In this document: positions 55,620 through 64,000 of the stretch, piece after piece
Layout: each line of letters starts with the position of its first letter
Position numbering within the stretch: the stretch's first letter is position 1
Origin: Pararge aegeria
Lineage: Eukaryota > Arthropoda > Insecta > Lepidoptera > Nymphalidae
NCBI RefSeq assembly: GCF_905163445.1
Contig: NC_053190.1
Span: forward strand, 188,501 to 252,500
Length of the DNA stretch: 64,000 bases
Direction: 5' to 3'
Notes under the pieces: model-generated
Told to the model about the DNA's origin: nothing
What the model saw: only the letters and a program-made list of their open reading frames with translations
Database searches by the model: none
Made by a program: the position numbers and the translations under genes

Positions 55620-58600
55620 CTGCGGGCGCGCCGCTTGTACTTGTACTAGGCCGGGTGCTTCTTGGAATACGGTACTATGCTTTGTCTAATTTAGGATGAC
55701 AATTTTTTCACGCCCGGGCGTGTATAAATTCAAATTTATACACGCCCGTCGAGCTTCGATTTTTTCCGGTAAAATATAATACAGATATTGTCGTACTGCA
55801 TTGCCGGGCACGCACTTAGCGCATGCCACTCAATCAAAAATCGCTTTTGCAATCAAATAAATTGAGCATTCAAGTAACACAATTATTTAAACATATTAAG
55901 CTATTTTGTAAATTTTAAAGTTTACTTATTATTTTAGTTTAAAAATAATGAGAAATTATTACACATGCATATTGCCAGTCGTGTAGCATATATGCGAATA
56001 ATTTAATCAAAAAAGGAATGATATATCAAATATTTTGTATCATAAATTATAATCTGACCATACCGCATTGCAATCGTTAATAATCGAATTATTCTTAATA
56101 ATTTACTTCTGTGAGCTGTCAAAATTATCATCCCAAATTAGACAAAGTATAGGTATTTGCCTATTCCACACATTTATTGCATGCCCAATAGCTCAAAGCA
56201 GATGTTAGTGCTTTACTCCCCATTTTTTGTACTTTAATTGCAATTATCTGCAATTAACTTAAGTAAGGCATTAAAAAGGTGCTAACATGGTGGTAACATG
56301 AACATCATAAAGAAAAAACCATTGCACAGATATGGTAACAAATCTATTGGGAATTATTTTAAATTATTAGTAAAGTATAATTCGCTTTTAATTTACTAAC
56401 TTTATCTTTTTACGTCTGCTGTAGCAAACTGCAATTATTTTGAATATTGCTTAGAGTTACGGTAGGTCGGATAGATGAGAGGGTCTGTCGATATCCGGGA
56501 ATTAATAAATCACTATGTATACAACATGTAGATGAAATGCGAAATAATACTTCACTTTAGAAGTACATTATGTACTGGCTCTGAGACTTATCTGTGCAAC
56601 CGAGAACCTAATAGTTTTTGAGTAAACCTGCCATCGTTTTTACTGAAAGAAATAAGATAAAGTCCTAACATCACATGCACAATTAAAAACATGTGACTCC
56701 TGTTACTTTATTGGGTACACGTCGCGTAGCGTAGGTACTATGCAAGTGTCGGCCTTTTATCTTCAATAGGGTTATCACAAGTAAACACTTATAATGTTTT
56801 TATTTCGTTGGTATGGAAAAATCAAAATGTCTCTTTTGATTTAATTTTTTATGAGTGATTCCTTTTGAAATATACTTATGCATCATTCAATATTATTTCG
56901 TAATTCTGCTACACGTTGCATAATAATATAACAAATAGATAAATATTCCCTATCGTAGTAGAGTACCTCGTCATCACTGAGTTTCTCCCCCAGGGTGGAC
57001 AGCAGGTGGCGTAGCTCGGCCGAGGAGATGAAGCCGTTGCCGTCCTTGTCAAAGTGTCGCAACCCTTCAATGAAGTCGTTGGCCGTGTCTCCGCTGCGGG
57101 CCTTCGATATCGCCTGCAACAAATCATTAACCAGTAATGTTATTTTCATCCCACTAGCAATGTTTTGATATATAATAGAATTACTTAGATATTTGTTTAT
57201 AAGTACGAGGATGTAATCCCTAATGTAAATCCTAAACATTTGGGGGCAATAATCACAAAGATTCACAAGTCTAATGATACTGATATTCTTGTGGCTTTTC
57301 TTGTGCATAATGGTAATAAACATTTATGTTCTTGTAAGTAGAATAATTAGTAGTCGAGAATAATAATATTTTTAATTTTATTTAATTCATATAATTGTAG
57401 TCTTTATTTGTTTATTTTTAACAAAATACGTTATACATAAACAAATAAACTTTCAAGCATACAGCTAAAGCAAGTGTGATTCATTTGCTTAAACAAACAA
57501 CTCTATACAGTTGGAAGTTCTTGTGTATAATATCGATTAGCTTGTACCCTTGTGGCTTTGCTTGCATGGTAATTTGATAAAATTTGTCAGTAGGAATAAG
57601 ACATCAGTACCTTGTGTATTCATGGTCGACCGTGAACACAGAACATGGTTGTCCATGAATGCAGAACAGTGCACTATTTAATGAGCTTGTGTATAAATAA
57701 AAATGAAATGAAAATTAAAAAAAACGTTTACTAACAACTAGCTTCTACCAGCGACTTCGTCTGCGTGGACTTCAGAATTGGATCTAAAGCTTAGCTCGTT
57801 AAAAATTTTTAATCCTACCACGGGAACAATTTGAGAGATCGGTATAGTAAGTCCTTTTCCATTTCTTTTGTACAGTTGGTGGCATGCATACAACATTTCA
57901 AAGCTCTCTGCCCGCGGCTTAGCTCGTAAACAATTTTAAAGTTTCCCTCAGGAACTACTTAAGGAATCGGGTTAAAAGGTAGCTATGTTCTTTTCCATGT
58001 CAAAGACTACATGTATGCCAAATTTCTTCCAAATCCGTTTTTGCGTAATGGAGTAACAAACATCTACACTTACACATTTATAATCCCTACTAATATAATA
58101 AATGTCAATGTAAGTTTGTTTGTTACGCTTTCACGCAAAAACTACTTAACCAATCCTCATGAAACTTTGTACACATATTCTTGGAAGTGTTAGAAGTTAG
58201 AAGTAATATAGGATACTTTTTATCCTGACATTAAGCTTGGTTCCTTTGGGAGAGGTGATGAAAGTGTTTGACGATTTTACACCATAACTCTGACAAATTA
58301 TAACCAATTTAAATAATTATTTTGTACTATAGTGGTTATAATATATATTTAATTTTGCCCAAACTTTGTGCTGATGAATGTGGTTGGAGATAGAGAGATA
58401 CTGAATACTTTAAATTTTTTTAGAACTACACCTAAATTGAATGCCACATCAAAAAACAAATCAAACGCAGACGAAGTCGCGGGCAACAGCTCGTATTATA
58501 TATATTTCTGTTGTCCCCACACTAGGCAAGCCTGTATTGTGGGTGCCTATTCAAGTTTACAATTCGTTTACTTTTCTCTCGGTCATCGTAAGTTTTTTCA

Positions 58601-60626
58601 CAATAAAATAAAATAGGTAATGATACACTATTTGTTATCTGATTCACATAGCTACTATTTTTATTTATAAAAACCTTAAGCTTTATGTGCAAGGAACTTA
58701 TCAGTTACTCATACGTTAAGGATATGAGCCAAGAGGTTATTTTAGATTTGACTTCTTCAACAGAACATTTTCTTATTTTACACAAGTGAACTATCTTATT
58801 ATAGAAAAATGAGACTATGACCGAAATGTTTGGCAAAACAACTATTAACTTTAGGACAGGGGATCTTAAGGACGCACTGTTAAGCAAGCTCCTGTAATCT
58901 CTTGATGTTATTACTGATTTGTGTACTTTGGAAGCTAGCTAGAAGAAATATATAATTGACGCACAGTCAGGACATTGCTATTTTGGTACGGTTGGGTGGA
59001 GGGGTATGTGTAAGGCTTATTCAGCATTGTTTTAAGCACTGACTGTTGGGCTCTTTCCAGCTGTATCAAGTCGGTTTTTGCTGCACAATCCCACAACAAA
59101 AAGCTACACTATCGCATTAGGGTTAAGTATTCTGTAAGGATAGTGTTAGAATAAGAATATAAATAAATAAATAAATAAACATTAAACAACAGGGGACTAT
59201 TGATTGATGTAGGGCGAAGTTAACCCTCCTTAAAGTTTCTAAAGTAGCAAAATATCCTTCCATTAACTGCTAAGACATGTATAGGACATTGATAACATGC
59301 CACATTTGATTGCCCAAGTTAGAAGCACACCTTTAGAAGTGCTAAGCAACAATATCTAGGCTTTGAGTAAACTACTTTATTAAGAACATCCTTATTATTT
59401 TGTTTCATAAAGAAGTGGTGAAGGGGAACTATTTTTCAAGCAAATAGTCAATTATCTTAAATGTCACTTGAGAATTTATTGTTTTATATTTAATAAAGTA
59501 ATTATGTTTCTTTGTTTGGAGATAAACACCAACTATTGTCCTTCGATAGTTGGAGTAACGAAAGGAATTTTCCTGTAAACTACCTGTGGGAATTTTATGT
59601 TTTTCTAGGAATAAAAGAGACCTATGTTACTCTCTTATAATATATATTATGTTAGGATTAGGATTGCAACCCTCTTGGATATATTAAGGCTGTACATATA
59701 ATTTGAAGTTTCACAAAGTTGTGGTATCTATGCCCACCAATAGATTGAAATAGGTAGTGCAAAAGTGATTGGACAACACCTACATATTAATTAAGTTTGT
59801 TAATTATGGCCACCAACCCAAGTATTGTAGCAGTAAGGTGAGTCTAAGCTTTTCTGTGAGCCCAGCTGCTGTTGAAGGTTGTTCAGGTTTATGATGATGA
59901 TGATGGCAATGTTTACTGTACCTGGTATATCGGCAGGAACACTTCAAAAGAGATCCTCTCATCAGGCTTCAGGTGAAGTGTGCACTTCTTGACATCCGAC
60001 TCAGTAGGGTTTTGCCCCAGCGCGCGCAGGGCGTCCCCGATCTGCGCCACGTGTATTTTGCCATCGCCACGCGAGTCGAACAGCTGGAATGCCTCCTGGA
60101 ACTCTGAAACACAAGCCCTCTAGTGTTACTGCCACTGCCACCGGCGGAGCAGCCAGCTAGGAGCCTGTCAGTACCTTCCACGGAGGTGAGCTTGAGCTTG
60201 GCGGGCGGTTCGTACGAGAACATGTCGCGCGGACAGCGTCGCTTGGTGCACTGCGTGTCGCGCGGCGGCGGGCGACCTCCACGCAAATGTTTAAAATACA
60301 AACCATATAAGGAAACTAGGGCGCTTGCAAAAGTCGACGCTTGCAGTGAGATCGCTGATTGACATGAGTCACAGGGCACTGTGCGACGCGCCCGCTTGCC
60401 CGCTGAGTGGCAGCCGATACTGCTTCTGGCGGCATTGCCCACACCATCGAGATAAAACGTAATTTACTGAGGGAACAATAGACTAATGACTAAAACAAGA
60501 TTCTTTGAAATGACTCACCCGCTAATTGGTCTTCGGAATAGCCAGCCTGCAAGCAAATTATAACGGTTAATGGTTATTTATTGAATACATTCAAAAATAA
60601 AAGTTAGTTTTAAATTATTTTACCAT
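55536..60626 (-). CDS. Mlc-c: Cytoplasmic essential myosin light chain, complete, five coding exons
   Basis: Coding exons (minus): 60624-60626 (ATG only), 60519-60546, 59922-60103, 56967-57113, 55536-55619. They total 444 bp, 147 residues plus stop, the usual length of insect Mlc-c. All junctions are GT/AG and in phase. The protein starts AGYSEDQLAEFQEAFQLFD after Met and has a degenerate first EF loop (DSRGDGKIHVAQ, no terminal Glu), then KKCTLHLKPDERISFEVFLP, then a canonical-looking 12-residue EF loop DKDGNGFISSAE, and ends NINYENFVHLIMQG. It is the non-muscle essential light chain that wraps the myosin heavy-chain neck; in flies it serves myosin II and unconventional myosins. It is divergent from the Chk1-like gene. 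Confidence 0.95.
55675..56152. mobile_element. MITE, ~478 bp, with terminal inverted repeats
   Basis: The ends CTATGCTTTGTCTAATTTAG and, inverted, CTATACTTTGTCTAATTTGG match over about 32 bp with a few mismatches. GTA flanks both sides (55672-55674 and 56153-56155). Non-coding. The 3-bp duplication would suit a Harbinger-like family, but GTA is not the usual TWA. Confidence 0.7.
55715..55748. repeat. Hairpin in the MITE, 16-bp arms, 2-base loop
   Basis: CGGGCGTGTATAAATT and its exact reverse complement, just inside the left MITE end. Confidence 0.9.
56525..56925 (+). repeat. Interspersed repeat, copy 2 (Mlc-c intron 4)
   Basis: Colinear with 37910-38480 in the same + orientation; shared words include GCGTAGCGTAGGTACTAT and GTATGGAAAAAT. 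It ends next to exon 4. Confidence 0.7.
56967..57113 (-). CDS. Mlc-c: Mlc-c exon 4
   Basis: Codes AISKARSGDTANDFIEGLRH, FDKDGNGFISSAELRHLL and TLGEKLSDDE (EF-hand 3). TTGCAG acceptor, GTACTC donor. Confidence 0.95.
57730..58500. repeat. Two copies of a lepidopteran interspersed repeat, head to head
   Basis: The left copy begins AACTAGCTTCTACCAGCGAC and GACTTCGTCTGCGTGGA and runs leftward in type. The right copy starts near 58085 with CCTACTAATATAATAAATGT and CTTTCACGCAAAAACTACTT and ends with GACGAAGTCGCGGGCAACAG. These phrases are the two ends of one common lepidopteran repeat, so the copies face each other and meet at about 58085. Confidence 0.65.
58705..59110 (-). pseudogene. LINE ORF2 C-terminal remnant in Mlc-c intron 3
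   Basis: The minus strand reads AAKTDLIQLERAQQSVLKTM, LNKPYTYPSTQPYQ and NVLTVRQLYI, the typical C-terminal region after the RT in several insect LINE families. The frame then degenerates into a 60-residue open stretch ending at 58705. Confidence 0.65.
59922..60103 (-). CDS. Mlc-c: Mlc-c exon 3
   Basis: Codes EFQEAFQLFDSRGDGKIHVA through ERISFEVFLPIYQ (EF-hands 1 and 2). TTTCAG acceptor, GTACAG donor, phase 0 out. Confidence 0.95.
60519..60546 (-). CDS. Mlc-c: Mlc-c exon 2
   Basis: A 28-bp micro-exon coding AGYSEDQLA with one spare base, bounded by TTGCAG and GTGAGT. Too short for a simple ORF search. Confidence 0.9.
60624..60626 (-). CDS. Mlc-c: Mlc-c exon 1: start codon only
   Basis: CCAAAATG is followed at once by GTAAAA, a weak but plausible donor. 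The next exon opens with GCT GGC TAT, giving MAGYSEDQLA, the expected N-terminus. An exon holding only the initiator codon is known from calmodulin-superfamily genes. Confidence 0.8.
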
Positions 60627-62275
60627 TTTGGAATAAATTCTTTTACAAAAACAATAAAAATAATTAATTTAGGTTTTGTCTACCAGCTAATGGTAACTGT
60701 CAATGTCAAGTGTCAACTGTCAAACGCAAGTCAACTGTCAATGTTGCTAAAATTTAGACACCTACACTGGCTGCACTGGAAGTAGGTGGCTGGCTCGTGG
60801 CTGGTATACATGGCTGATGTCTTATAGAAAAAAAAACTATATTATTATATATTTAAAATAATTTAGATACTAATAATATGAAATATTCGCTTTCATCCTT
60901 CGTTTCGTTTGTACCAAGTTAGATCCCTGGCACGACGATCTTTGACTTTGAAAGTTAGTTGCTCTTTATTCCTTTCCCGGTGGTTGGCCGGTATTAATAA
61001 TGTTGATGATATTAGTAAAGTGTTACGATAGCAACATATTAAATGAAATCAATGAGTTAAATTATTATAATTTCCTCTGTCTCACCTCAAACTCGATCTT
61101 TTTTTTTTTTTTAACAATTACCACAGATTAATTGATAACCACAGATGAAACATCTACTGTAGTAGCTTTTAATTCAATAGTTTTATCTCTATCTGAGTTC
61201 AGAAGAGTGATCTCTTCTGAACTCAGATAGAGATAAAACTTGGGACCAAGATAGATTCCCGGCATGCAGCCTTTTTTAACTCGTTCCCTCGGCCTGTAAT
61301 GGTAATAATGATGCTAATATTAAATCAATGAGTTAAGTTATAATTGTGTCCACACAAAACTAACGCCACCACACCTAACTAACCGTTGAGACCGACCTTG
61401 ACATCCAAAATATAATAATTTAACATTATGAACGAAGTAAAGATAATATTTATTCGATATTGGGACATTTCAATGTTTAACTAGTCATTAAAATAAGATA
61501 GAAATAAGTGAGTCTATCGTAAGGTTCTAATCATGAGGTTGGAGTGTTGGACTATGGCTTGAATTTTATGTAACAAAGCAAAGTTGGTTTAATTGTAAAA
61601 TAAGTGCCTTGAAAATTTTTACTCCCTCCAATATTTTTATTATTTTCTGTTATTTTGTCGTAGAATAATATTAATTACATTTTTTTTTGTAAATAGACAT
61701 AAGATTATTTCTGAACGTTAGTCACCATTGATCTTCTCATTGGGAAAAAAAGCCGATTGAAACGATGGCGCGTTCGGGTTGGTCGGCTATTGGTGAACGA
61801 ATCGTAGAGGGAAGGAAAAAGAAAAATGGCAAAATGGTGTAGAAGTCGTTAAAAAAGGTTAGTTAATTCGCTTTCGGGTTTACTTGCAATTATCAGGAGT
61901 TCTGCTGATCATATTTGCCTATCTTTATCAATTTTATACGTTATTCGGTAAGCGGCTACCGTTATCGGGCGAGGTAGGCGACGGGCGACGGCTGTGTTCG
62001 GCATAGGCTTTGTTCGCAAAACTCCACGTGCCTTCCGCCATTTAGAATAATTTTTGGAAGGATTTAAGACATCTGCTTGGTAAAATTAATCTCAATATAA
62101 TCGATAAATCGTCGTGTGCTTCTTTTTCTATAATTTTACCGATTTTTTGGGCATAGTTCACGAAAAAAAGTTCGCCATCGGCAGCGAAGCGGCGTGGTCC
62201 ACCCGATCGGGTAGCGGCAGCCGGCCGGCGCTGCGCCCTCGTGCTGACAGTGTGGATGTTGCAGCCCCGGCTGCT
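60627..62275. promoter_or_regulatory. Divergent intergenic region between Mlc-c and the Chk1-like gene
   Basis: 1.65 kb holding both 5' UTRs and promoters. Visible structure: TCAACTGTCAA-type repeats at 60697-60745 next to Mlc-c, a 62-bp hairpin at 61179-61240, and a diverged pair of segments flanking that hairpin. The kinase-proximal half (61740-62275) is GC-richer with an inverted CCAAT (ATTGG). No TATA box was assigned. Confidence 0.6.
61179..61240. repeat. Perfect hairpin, 29-bp arms, 4-base loop
   Basis: Arms begin AGTTTTATCTCTATCTGAGT and end AGAAGAG, with a TGAT loop. All 29 pairs match. Confidence 0.95.
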
Positions 62276-62346
62276 ATGGCGGCGGGCGGCGAGTTCGTGG
62301 AGGGCTGGGTGGTGGCGCAGGTGCTGGGCGAAGGAGCCTACGGAGA
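62276..62346 (+). CDS. grp: Chk1/grapes checkpoint kinase, first coding exon (gene runs off window)
   Basis: Codes MAAGGEFVEGWVVAQVLGEG then AYGE, split in phase 2 at a GTGAGT donor. FVEGW and the glycine-rich loop LGEGAYGEV are the signature N-terminus of Chk1 kinases (compare FVEDW and LGEGAYGEV in vertebrate CHK1). Chk1 is the Ser/Thr kinase that halts the cell cycle on DNA damage or replication stress. The frame is open upstream to a Met at 62114, but that would add 54 residues not seen in the family, so 62276 is preferred. Remaining exons lie beyond 64000. Confidence 0.85.
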
Positions 62347-64000
62347 GTGAGTGCTCGTGTTGTGCATGACCGTAGCGGAGCCGGCTAAATTTGCGGCTGC
62401 TGATTTTCGGCCTGTTAGTCCAGTACTTAGAGTAGCTAATATTTTGACTATGGAAGAGATAATATCACAGCTGAGTAGATTACATGAATATGTTATAAAG
62501 TCATTGGTGGGTTTCGCACTGTAGTGGATGTTGCTCTTTTGTTTTTAATTAGAAGGCTCCAGCAGCTCTTAAAGTTGCTTTAGGGAGTAAAAAATGTACA
62601 TTCATTGTTTACCTACAAGGTTCATTTGAGGAGTGTGAGGACTACATGAATATAAAATATTAGGCCACGGGTACTGTATGGTTATGTACCCAGTTAGGTT
62701 CTAATCAGTTAGTACTTCTTTTTTTCATTCTGAAGATGATAATGTGTGGTTGTGTTGTAAACCATGTAATTAGGTTAGCATATGTTTATAAATATTGATA
62801 TAATTTATCTATGTTAAATGTATTATAATTAATCAAAAGTTAGGTTAATACTGTAACATGAAATTGGAGGTGTAATATACCTACATAGGTGTTCGTTTTT
62901 AAGATACTTAATATAATTCATCTTATATTTTTCTAGCTATCCATTGATGATGTGACAAGGTTGGTTGGAAAAATATTTGTACTTAAATTCTTTTTTTTTT
63001 TGTTTTAGAACTTGATTTAATTTTGCTACTACTGTTTTATTGTTGTGATTTTTTGTCCTTGAAAAGGGATGACACTGGAATAGGTCTTATTTCATTTAAG
63101 AAGCAATTTAGTATTAAACATTGTACATTTAGAATATTGATGACCACCAATTTTGTTCATAATTTTCAAACCAAACCAAAGTTAGTTTTCAATTTGGGTT
63201 TAGTTTGTTGAAAAAAAATTTTTTCACTCATTTAGTGAGTATTTTTTAAATGATATCTCCGCACTTCACCATCAGCTCCTTAGCATTCATTGCTTATCTA
63301 CTATATCCCATAATCAAAATACAAACCAATGTAATACTTAATATTGTGTACTTCTGATGTCCATCCATGGTCTTCATCATCAATTTGACTTGACCACATG
63401 ATGCTTTTCTATAGCAAATGCTAAAGTTACTAAAAAATATGAAATCCCTTGTTCCATATAACATTTGAAGAGTTCCCTTTATTTTTTTGAGACTTTCCCA
63501 TGTGCTACCATTTTCATCAGGTCAAGATCTGTTGAAGGGGGATCCTGGAGAAATTGAATGAATGATTTATTTATTTCTCCAGGTTGGTACCTGGGATACC
63601 ATCTCAAACAAAAAAAAAAATAATTTTTCAACAACGTAAAATACTATAAATCACTAAGTTAATGAGCAGAGGAAGTTTTTAGGAAGTTTTTGGAAGCCTT
63701 TGTTACATAAATCAAGTACAGCTGCAAGGATCTTGGCAAAAGAAGAATGGCAGATCATGATCTTGCAATTAACACAGAAGAGATTGATAAAAATATAATT
63801 ACTATTATTGTTCTTGGGCTCACTTTCTGGTAAATTTAACAAAATAAAATACAGCTAAAAAGTAATTAAAATAAACGATTATCAACACAAAACTGACAAT
63901 TACAAGTATAGTTTCGGTACTTTTTTTAAACTGTTACATACTTAATTTATTCCATTAAAAATAGCAGATATTTTTATCTCAAAAATTGCCTTGAAAAGTA
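62347..64000 (+). other. First intron of the Chk1-like gene (to window end)
   Basis: AT-rich with no kinase exon recognised. Short ORFs at 63023-63211 and 63654-63842 are AT-rich chance frames. No clear transposon was identified. Confidence 0.65.

Larger units (their letters stand above)
55620..56966 (-). other. Mlc-c intron 4
   Basis: 1.35 kb, filled by a MITE (55675-56152) close to exon 5 and an interspersed repeat (56525-56925) ending about 40 bp from exon 4. No alternative terminal exon was recognised. Confidence 0.75.
57114..59921 (-). other. Mlc-c intron 3
   Basis: 2.8 kb, AT-rich. It contains two head-to-head repeat copies (57730-58500), a LINE remnant (58705-59110) and a short (AAAT)n run at 59158-59184. 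No extra exon recognised. Confidence 0.7.

Noticed and set aside
56883..57323. 146-residue ORF around Mlc-c exon 4 as a separate gene
   Set aside because: It is exon 4 plus intron read-through on both sides; the GT/AG sites and the family sequence define the real exon.
59969..60442. 157-residue minus-strand ORF overlapping Mlc-c exon 3
   Set aside because: Wrong frame relative to the myosin light chain; a shadow of exon 3 and its flanks.
62114..62275. Upstream in-frame Met of the Chk1-like gene as translation start
   Set aside because: The extension is unlike any Chk1 N-terminus I know, and the Met at 62276 has the expected spacing to the FVEGW motif.

Overview
The window is nuclear DNA of an insect, almost certainly a moth or butterfly (Lepidoptera). 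The evidence is intron-containing insect genes (a Borderless-type Ig/FN3 receptor, the cytoplasmic essential myosin light chain Mlc-c, and the first exon of a Chk1/grapes kinase), TTAGG-type motifs, tRNA-derived SINEs with the core I associate with Lepidoptera, and AT-rich introns full of LINE, DIRS and MITE remnants. No bacterial or viral gene is evident. The species cannot be named from the sequence.

Positions 1-30958 are a tandem satellite array with a period of about 1443 bp that runs in from the left edge. Each monomer carries, on the minus strand, two scrambled fragments of 18S ribosomal RNA, a duplicated AT-rich spacer, homopolymer A and T tracts, and a roughly 350-bp inverted-repeat (MITE-like) block whose arms hold (TTAGG)3 tracts and a GC-rich hairpin. 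Two copies of one 3.6-kb non-LTR retrotransposon sit at the same base of the monomer with the same target-site duplication and the same frameshift, so they were copied by array amplification, not by two insertions. Near the right edge a 203-bp 18S-derived sub-monomer has expanded on its own, in places as a 609-bp trimer.

Positions 30960-35900 are a transposon graveyard: an internally deleted LINE at the array border, a single dispersed copy of the 18S-derived repeat, a short satellite (about 170 bp) split by a PIF/Harbinger-like element that carries a MADF-domain exon, and a further LINE 3' fragment.

Positions 36070-51982 hold a complete nine-exon minus-strand gene for a 682-residue receptor (signal peptide, four Ig domains, two FN3 domains, one membrane helix), best matched to Borderless. 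Every intron phase closes. Its 11-kb first intron contains a decayed but structurally complete DIRS-type tyrosine-recombinase retrotransposon (42415-47194). Two adjacent perfect palindromes of 70 and 64 bp lie in intron 5.

Positions 55536-60626 hold a complete five-exon Mlc-c gene (147 residues, minus strand). Plus-strand exon 1 of a Chk1/grapes kinase begins at 62276 and the gene runs off the window. Mlc-c and the kinase are divergent and share a 1.65-kb intergenic region. The three host genes are unrelated in function: cell adhesion, actomyosin motor subunit, and DNA-damage checkpoint.
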